Shown: piece after piece, positions 59,291 through 64,000 of the stretch
Position numbering within the stretch: the first letter of the stretch is position 1
How the letters are laid out: each line of letters starts with the position of its first letter
Assembly (NCBI GenBank): GCA_963728155.1
Contig: CAVSJF010000006.1
Location: 682,001-746,000, forward strand
Direction of reading: 5' to 3'
DNA length: 64,000 bases
Source of the DNA: JACVRW01 sp963728155
Lineage (GTDB): Bacteria; Actinomycetota; Thermoleophilia; Solirubrobacterales; Thermoleophilaceae
Made by a program: the position numbers and the translations under genes
Notes under the pieces: model-generated
The model's database searches: none
What the model saw: only the letters and a program-made list of their open reading frames with translations
What the model was told of the DNA's origin: nothing

Positions 59291-60754
59291 ATGATCTCAG
59301 TCGACACCGAGTCTTTCCTCACGGTGGTCATGGTGGGAGCGATCGCCGCCTTCGCGGCCGGGCTCATCGGGCCTCACCTCGCCGTGCCGGTGGTGGTGAT
59401 CGAGATCGTGCTCGGGATCGTGGTCGGGCCGGAGGTCCTCGGCCTCGCCGACCCCGACGAGTTCCTCGAGTTCTTCTCGAGCCTGGGCCTGGGCATGCTC
59501 TTCTTCTTCGCCGGCTACGAGATCGACTTCGAGCGCATCCGCGGCGATCCGCTGAAGCTGGCCGCGATCGGCTGGGCGATCTCGCTCGTGCTGGCCTACT
59601 CGCTCGGCGGGCTCCTGGCCCTCACCGGGCTGGTGCTCTCGCTCCTGTTCACCGGGTCGGCTCTGGCCACCACGGCCATCGGCACGCTGATCCCGATCCT
59701 CAGCGACGCCGGGGAGCTGCGCACTCGCTTCGGCGGCTATCTGCTGGCCGCGGGGGCGATGGGCGAGTTCGGCCCGATCCTGCTGATCACCTTCGTTTTC
59801 TCCACCCAGAGCGCCACCGACAACGCGCTCATCCTGGCCCTCTTCATCCTGATCGCCGTGGCCGCCGCGGTGCTCGGGGTCCGCGGCGTCGGGCGCCACT
59901 GGACGCTGTTCGAGCGCACCCTGGAGACCAGCAGCCAGCTGGCCATCCGCGTGGCGGTGGTGGCCGTGTTCGCCCTCGCCACGCTGGCCGCCTCGCTCGG
60001 GCTCGACCTCCTGCTGGGCGGGTTCGTGGCGGGCGTGATCGTTCGCATCGCGCTGAGGGGTCACGAGGTGGAGGTCTTCGAGTCGAAGCTCACGGCCGTG
60101 GGCTACGGCTTCTTCATTCCCTTCTTCTTCGTGGTCAGCGGCGTCAACTTCGATCTGAGCGCGCTGACCGAGGAGCCGCTGCGCCTGCTCGAGCTGCCCC
60201 TCTTCCTGGCCCTGTTCTTCGTCGTGCGAGGGGTGCCCGCGCTGTTGCTCTACCGCCGGCGGCTCGATCGCCAGGCCCGCCTGGCCCTGGCCTTCTTCTC
60301 GGCAACCGAGCTGCCGCTGGTGGTGGCCATCACCACCATCGCCATCGACCAGGGCCACATGCGTCCCTCGACCGCTGCCTCCCTCGTGGGCGCCGCAATC
60401 CTCTCGACGACGATCTACCCGCTGGTGGCGCTGCGGCTCCGCGCCTGCTCCGTGATCGCCCGGGCGAACGGCAGCGGTAAAGGGGTTGCCTCCCCCGGCG
60501 CGGCGGCGGGATGTAAAAGCCGCCAACGGGGCGGGTCGAGTGACGGCCGGGGCGGATCTTGCACCCGGAGGATGCATCAATCGCCCCGCCCGGCGACCAG
60601 ACACCCGGCCGGGGGCTGGTTTTGCATCCATCCGGTGCAGAATCGGCCACGCCCACCGTCCGCGCACCCGACGGGGCGGATCGCGCATCAAGCCGAAGCC
60701 GGCGCCACGCCGAATTGCCGCGAGCACCCAGCCAACCCGTCTTTGCTGCCGTAG
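59291..60754 (+). CDS. Kef-type cation:proton antiporter, C-terminus possibly frameshifted
   Basis: ATG 59291. Monovalent cation:proton antiporter 2 (CPA2) domain, about 12 membrane segments: VVMVGAIAAFAAGLIGPHLAVPVVVIEIVLGIVVGPEVL (positions about 12-50), GLGMLFFFAGYEIDF, LLAAGAMGEFGPILLI, GFVAGVIVRIALRG, YGFFIPFFFVVSGVNFDL and FFSATELPLVVAITTIAI. The domain ends at YPLVALRLRA (about residue 392). The remaining 95 residues are low-complexity and unlike any antiporter; the +1 frame would instead give LLRDRPGERQR and stop at TAA 60478-60480. I favour that shorter end. No TrkA-N domain. Divergent from the pyrophosphatase gene by 30 bases. Confidence 0.82.
   Translation: MISVDTESFLTVVMVGAIAAFAAGLIGPHLAVPVVVIEIVLGIVVGPEVLGLADPDEFLEFFSSLGLGMLFFFAGYEIDFERIRGDPLKLAAIGWAISLVLAYSLGGLLALTGLVLSLLFTGSALATTAIGTLIPILSDAGELRTRFGGYLLAAGAMGEFGPILLITFVFSTQSATDNALILALFILIAVAAAVLGVRGVGRHWTLFERTLETSSQLAIRVAVVAVFALATLAASLGLDLLLGGFVAGVIVRIALRGHEVEVFESKLTAVGYGFFIPFFFVVSGVNFDLSALTEEPLRLLELPLFLALFFVVRGVPALLLYRRRLDRQARLALAFFSATELPLVVAITTIAIDQGHMRPSTAASLVGAAILSTTIYPLVALRLRACSVIARANGSGKGVASPGAAAGCKSRQRGGSSDGRGGSCTRRMHQSPRPATRHPAGGWFCIHPVQNRPRPPSAHPTGRIAHQAEAGATPNCREHPANPSLLP
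60549..60682. repeat. REP-like block of related imperfect hairpins
   Basis: Hairpin 1 at 60549-60587 has outer arms GGGGCG and CGCCCC and inner TTGCA and TGCA. Hairpin 2 at 60607-60648 has GGCCG and CGGCC outside and TTTTGCA and TGCAGAA inside; its loop resembles the reverse complement of loop 1. A third partial copy of GGGGCGGATC is at 60673. If the antiporter ends at 60480, all of this lies in the 330-base gap between convergent genes. The rest of that gap is GC-rich with no gene I can support. Confidence 0.5.
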
Positions 60755-60809
60755 GCACCCGCCAACCGCCGTCGCCTCGGGCCAGCCACCCACGCCGTAG
60801 CGCTAGCGC

Positions 60810-61409
60810 CTATCCGCAGATCGCCACCGCGACGAGCTGCCAGTTGCCGGTGGGCGCCGTGGCGTAGGCCGAGGCGGTCCAGCCGTTCCCGTTCGGCCCG
60901 TTGACGCTCAGGGCCACCGGGGTGCCTGCGGGCGCGTTCACCTGAGCGCCGCCGCCCAGCAGGCGCTTGCCCTTGGGGCAGTTCACCGGCGGCGCGGTCT
61001 TGGGCGTGGCGGGATCGCTGGCGGTCTCGCTGCGCACGCGGCGCACGTTCTTGACGTAGCGCGAGGCGTCGACTCCGGCCAAGCGCTGGACGTCGAGCGC
61101 GGGCTCGTTGATCTCCCGGTCGCCCAGCGAGTTGTCGGCGATGTCGGCACCGCCCAGCGAGCGGTCGTTCACGTCGAGCCCGCGCACCGCGCCGTCGCGC
61201 AGGTCGCGGCTCTGCACGCTCCCGCTGGCCAGGTCGCGCCCGGTGAGGCCGTTGTTGCGCACGTCCTCGGTGCGAATGGCGTTGTTCTCGATCTCGCGGC
61301 TGTCGATGGAGCCGGCGGCCACGCCGTAGGACACTCCGCCCAGGGAAACGAACAGGGCGATCGACGCGATGACGGTGGCGGGGGACAGGGAACGAACGGC
61401 CTTCTTCAC
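60810..61409 (-). CDS. Exported NN/SRD-repeat protein, lineage-typical
   Basis: 199 residues, ATG 61409 with AGGAGG upstream (GGAGGCATCGTG-type spacing). Signal-like helix ATVIASIALFVSLGGVSYG. Then a run of short imperfect repeats, each with a small turn and Arg-Asp: SIDSREIENNAIRTEDVRNNGL, TGRDLASGSVQSRDLRDGAV, RGLDVNDRSLGGADIADNSL. This suggests a regular beta or pentapeptide-like stack. The C-terminal domain has two Cys (NCPKGKRLLGGGAQV and VAVAICG). Such proteins are numerous in Solirubrobacterales genomes and nearly confined to them. Function unknown. Confidence 0.75.
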   Translation of the reverse strand: MKKAVRSLSPATVIASIALFVSLGGVSYGVAAGSIDSREIENNAIRTEDVRNNGLTGRDLASGSVQSRDLRDGAVRGLDVNDRSLGGADIADNSLGDREINEPALDVQRLAGVDASRYVKNVRRVRSETASDPATPKTAPPVNCPKGKRLLGGGAQVNAPAGTPVALSVNGPNGNGWTASAYATAPTGNWQLVAVAICG

Positions 61410-61446
61410 GATGCCTCCTGGAGTGTTCGCGGACGTGTCTCGTGAT

Positions 61447-61926
61447 CTACCCAGAGGAGCCGCCTACCGCATCCACCAGCGGCTGCACCCGCGGGCGGAT
61501 CGGCCGGCTGAGGACGATGTAGCTCGTCGAGCGCCGGATCGCGTCGGAGGCCAGCAGGCGGTTCACGATCTCCTGGAGGTGCTCGGTGTCGCGTGCCGCG
61601 ATCCGGCAGATCAGGTCCTGTGGGCCGCTGACCGCGTCGGCCTCCAGTACCTCGGGCGTGGCCTCGAGGGCCTCGATCGCGTCGGCTAGGCGCCCCTGTG
61701 TCAGCTCGAGCATCACGAAGGCCTCGATCGAGTGGCCGAGCTCGTGCGGGTCGACCTCGGGCCCGTAGCCGGTGATCACGCCGCGGGCCTCCAGCTTCCC
61801 CAGGCGGGCCTGCACCGTGCCGCGCGCCACGCCGAGGCGGCGGGACACCTCCAGCAGCCCGAGTCGCGGGTGGGCGCGCAGCTCGGCGATCAGGCGGGCG
61901 TCGAGGTCGTCGATCTGACTGGTCAA
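61447..61926 (-). CDS. Lrp/AsnC-family transcriptional regulator
   Basis: 159 residues, TTG 61926. N-terminal HTH (IDDLDARLIAELRAHPRLGLLEVSRRLGVARGTVQARLGKLEARGVITGY, positions about 5-55). C-terminal RAM ligand-binding domain (EAFVMLELTQGRLADAIEALEATPEVLEADAVSG and DLICRIAARDTEHLQEIV, about 68-125). Divergent from the phenylalanine hydroxylase gene by 103 bases, so it is the probable regulator of aromatic amino acid use. Confidence 0.9.
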   Translation of the reverse strand: MTSQIDDLDARLIAELRAHPRLGLLEVSRRLGVARGTVQARLGKLEARGVITGYGPEVDPHELGHSIEAFVMLELTQGRLADAIEALEATPEVLEADAVSGPQDLICRIAARDTEHLQEIVNRLLASDAIRRSTSYIVLSRPIRPRVQPLVDAVGGSSG

Positions 61927-61928
61927 AG

Positions 61929-61989
61929 TGCACAGATGCTAGCGCGTTCGGTGGGCGAAACTGGGCATATTGCTCAGCTCCGCTGTGCA
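61929..61989. promoter_or_regulatory. Separated inverted repeat in the lrp-phhA divergent region
   Basis: TGCACAG (61929-61935) and CTGTGCA (61983-61989) are perfect complements 47 bases apart, bracketing the intergenic region. Between them is GGGCATATTGCTC, a near-palindrome holding a possible -10 (CATATT). Lrp-type proteins often bind several such sites and bend DNA. Confidence 0.4.
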
Positions 61990-62029
61990 GAGTTGCAATC
62001 CGGACGCCGCCGAGTGCTCCACTGGGGCC

Positions 62030-62927
62030 ATGTTCGAGGAGGGGCAGCTCTACTCACCGGTCACCGCCGCGGCGGACGGAGAGGTGACCGTCCATCTCAG
62101 CGACGACCATCCGGGAGCCGGCGATCCCGAGTACCGCCGGCGCCGCGCCGACATCGCCGCGCTCGCCCTCGCCTGGCGCCCGGGTGAGCCCGCGCCCGAG
62201 GTCGAGTACTCGGAGGCCGAGCAGAACGTGTGGCGCACCGTCTCGCGCGAGCTCGCGCCCAAGCACGAGGCTCTGGCCATCGGCGAGTTCCTCGAGGCCA
62301 AGGCGGCGCTCGACCTGCCCGCCGACGAGGTCCCGAGCCTCGACCTGGTCAGCGAGCGGCTGGCCCCCATCACCGGCTTTCGCTACGTCCCGGCCGCGGG
62401 GCTCGTCCCGCTGCGCGAGTTCTACGGCTCGCTCTCCGAGCGGCTGTTTCACTCCACCCAGTACGTCCGCCATCCCGAGCGTGCCGCTGTACACCCCGGA
62501 GCCGGACATCATCCACGAGGTCATCGGCCACGGGCACCTGCTCGCCTCCCCCACGTTCTCCCGGCTGCACCATCTGACCGGCGAGGCCACCCACCGCCTC
62601 CGCGACGAGGAGAACCTGCGCTTTCTCTCGCGCGTGTTCTGGTTCACCGTCGAGTTCGGGGTGGTCGTCGAGGACGGCGAGCTGCGCGCCTACGGCGCCG
62701 GCATCCTCTCCTCTTACGGAGAGATCGACGAGTTCCGCGCCATGGAGCACCGGCCGCTCGACCTACTCGAGATGGGCACGGCCGACTACGACATCACCCA
62801 CTACCAGCCCGTGCTCTACCGCGCCGAGTCGATCGACGAGGTGCGCGAGGTGGTCGGCGGATTTCTCACGAGCTGCACCGACGAGTCGATCGCCGAGATG
62901 CGCTCGCGCGCGGGCGCGCCCGTCTAG
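62030..62927 (+). CDS. phhA: Phenylalanine 4-monooxygenase (frameshifted)
   Basis: About 299 residues, ATG 62030. Pterin-dependent aromatic amino acid hydroxylase converting phenylalanine to tyrosine. Blocks: EYSEAEQNVWRTVSREL, FRYVPAAGLVPLREFYGSLSERLFHSTQYVR (about 115-150), then after a shift near 62478 PLYTPEPDIIHEVIGHGHLLA with the two iron His, and FTVEFGVV with the iron Glu. GILSSYGEIDEF follows. All iron ligands are kept. Divergent Lrp regulator implies amino acid control. Confidence 0.88.
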
Positions 62928-63564
62928 AGCGTCGCCGCCAGCCAGTCCACCGCGCTCGGCATCACCTTCGGATCGATGTGGTGCGCGGCGTCGGTCTCGT
63001 GGTACTCGGGCTCGAGCCCTCCGCGCTCGAGAAGCTCGCGGGCGCGCCGGGCGAACTCCACCCCGATCACCGGATCGCTGCGGCCGTGCGCGATGAAGGC
63101 GCGCAGGCCGGGCCGGCTCTCGAGCTCGGGCGCCCATCCCTCGACCGTGGGCACGAAGCCGGAGAGGGCGAGCACGCCCGGCCGGCGCCGGGCGCCCGGG
63201 GCCGAGCCCGAGCGAGTAGCTCATCACCGCGCCCATGGAGAAGCCCCCGAGCACGGTCTGCTCGGCGGTGAAGCCCGTGCGCTCCCAGAGCTCGTCGTAC
63301 AGCTCGGCGAGAGCCGCGACCGCCGCCTCGAAGGTAGGGCGGTCGGGATGACCAACCCGCTCCACGACGTACCAGTGGTAACCCGGCCACCCCGCCAGGG
63401 TGAGCGGGCGCGCGGGGGCTGACCACATGCAGTCGCCGCTGCGGATCGAGCACGTCGCCCAGACCGAGCAGATCGACCTCGTCCGCGCCGCGGCCGTGGT
63501 GTAGGACAAGCAGGCCGGCCGGATCGCCGCCGGCCGGGCGCTCGCGTACGACGAGGGCGCTCAC
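62924..63564 (-). CDS. Phospholipase/carboxylesterase family hydrolase (frameshifted)
   Basis: GTG 63564 start (SALVVRERPAGGDPAGLLVLHHGRGADE). Small serine esterase of the YpfH/Abhydrolase_2 type: HHGRG, then after a shift near 63406 LAGWPGYHWYVV, GFSMGAVMSYSLG with Ser nucleophile, and after a shift near 63185 VLALSGFVPTVEGW, GRSDPVIGVEFARRA (Asp) and ETDAAHHIDP (His). It probably hydrolyses a carboxylic ester. The stop is four bases within the convergent phhA stop region. Confidence 0.82.
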
Positions 63565-63616
63565 CGCGCGGCAGGCTACCGGCGGCGGGCATGGCCCGGT
63601 AGGTTCGCCCTCGCGA

Positions 63617-64000
63617 TGAGCACGCCCGATCGCTACGACCTCAACCCCCGCGAAGGTCCCGCGCACGCGGGGGTGGGCGCCACCTTCTGCGGCCGGCCGC
63701 TCGTCCAGGGGCCGGAGGGACTCGAGGGTGCGGACGTCGCGGTGCTCGGCGCGCCGTTCGACGACGGAACCTCCAACCGTCCCGGGACGCGCTTCGGTCC
63801 GCGAGCGATCAGGGAGGCGGACGAGTCGGGCCGCTATGGCCGTCCGAACATGACGTTAGGTTTGGATCCCTTCGACGTGCTCGAAGTCGTCGACTACGGG
63901 GACGCCGAGGTCGCGCCGGCCGATTTGGCCCGCTCACACGCATCTCTAACCGTCAGGTTGAGGGAGATACTTGGTGCTGGAGCGGTGCCGTTGGTGCTCG
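63617..64000 (+). CDS. Agmatinase/arginase-family ureohydrolase, 5' part
   Basis: The frame is open from ATG 63617 to the window end (128 residues), with no stop, so only the N-terminal part is present. ADVAVLGAPFDDGTSNRPG and TRFGPRAIREADESGRYG are the first conserved blocks of the ureohydrolase family (agmatinase, guanidinobutyrase and relatives). The metal-binding blocks lie beyond the edge, so specificity is undetermined. An agmatinase would feed putrescine synthesis, in line with the polyamine transporter earlier in the window. Confidence 0.8.

Noticed and set aside
59297..60793. Minus-strand open frame of 498 codons
   Set aside because: Antisense to the antiporter with low-complexity charged composition; no ribosome site or family match.

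Overview
This 64 kb window is very GC-rich chromosomal DNA with dense gene packing, frequent GTG/TTG starts and many ATGA or GTGA stop-start overlaps. Gene content points to a high-GC actinobacterium, most likely Thermoleophilia (Solirubrobacterales-like): an exported protein built of NN-rich Ser/Arg-Asp repeats typical of that group (60810-61409), an MprAB-like two-component pair, DrrAB-type ABC exporters and Tat-type lipoproteins. No rRNA, tRNA, CRISPR array, transposase or phage gene was recognised. The assignment is inferred from gene families, not from a marker gene.

Layout. 0-6.4 kb: DUF1269 protein, metallo-beta-lactamase fold enzyme, AI-2E-type permease, an M14 carboxypeptidase fused to an AmpD-like amidase, RNase D and two unknown proteins. 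6.5-10.5 kb: DUF1800-DUF1501 pair coupled to a blue-copper protein, then a VOC dioxygenase. 10.6-18.1 kb: amidohydrolase, two RsbW-like ATPases, two paralogous SDRs, sulfotransferase, FAD amine oxidase and DUF1365. 18.1-21.7 kb: iron uptake locus (EF-hand lipoprotein plus FTR1 permease) behind a double TTAGG/CCTAA palindrome. 21.7-25.3 kb: ArsR-SRPBCC-RibD_C operon and a DrrAB exporter. 25.3-32.2 kb: polyamine-type ABC transporter operon (PotA-D-B-C) that also carries an HDAC/acetylpolyamine amidohydrolase and a beta-propeller protein. 32.4-37.9 kb: second ABC-2 exporter, SDR, PNPOx-like protein and type III glutamine synthetase. 37.9-43.3 kb: dehalogenase-like hydrolase, SGNH hydrolase, DEAD-box helicase, fatty-acid desaturase and a PucR-type regulator, all broken by frameshifts. 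43.3-47.8 kb: a giant hybrid histidine kinase. 47.8-52.9 kb: quinone oxidoreductase, intradiol dioxygenase and a three-gene amidoligase operon (ATP-grasp, class I amidotransferase, GCS2). 52.9-57.6 kb: MprAB-like pair, a divergent secreted helical-repeat protein and a Tap-like peptidase. 57.6-64 kb: CBS-DRTGG pyrophosphatase, Kef-type antiporter, exported repeat protein, Lrp regulator, phenylalanine hydroxylase, esterase and the 5' part of an agmatinase-like gene.

Two themes run through the window. One is nitrogen, polyamine and gamma-glutamyl chemistry: Pot transporter with HDAC-like deacylase, GS III, PuuD-like amidase with ATP-grasp and GCS2 ligases, agmatinase. The other is the cell surface: peptidoglycan hydrolase fusion, secreted repeat proteins, Tat lipoproteins.

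A major caveat is sequence quality. At least 16 conserved genes change reading frame one or more times, while homology continues intact in the next frame. This looks like uncorrected single-base indels rather than decay, so frameshifted genes are annotated here across their full extent.
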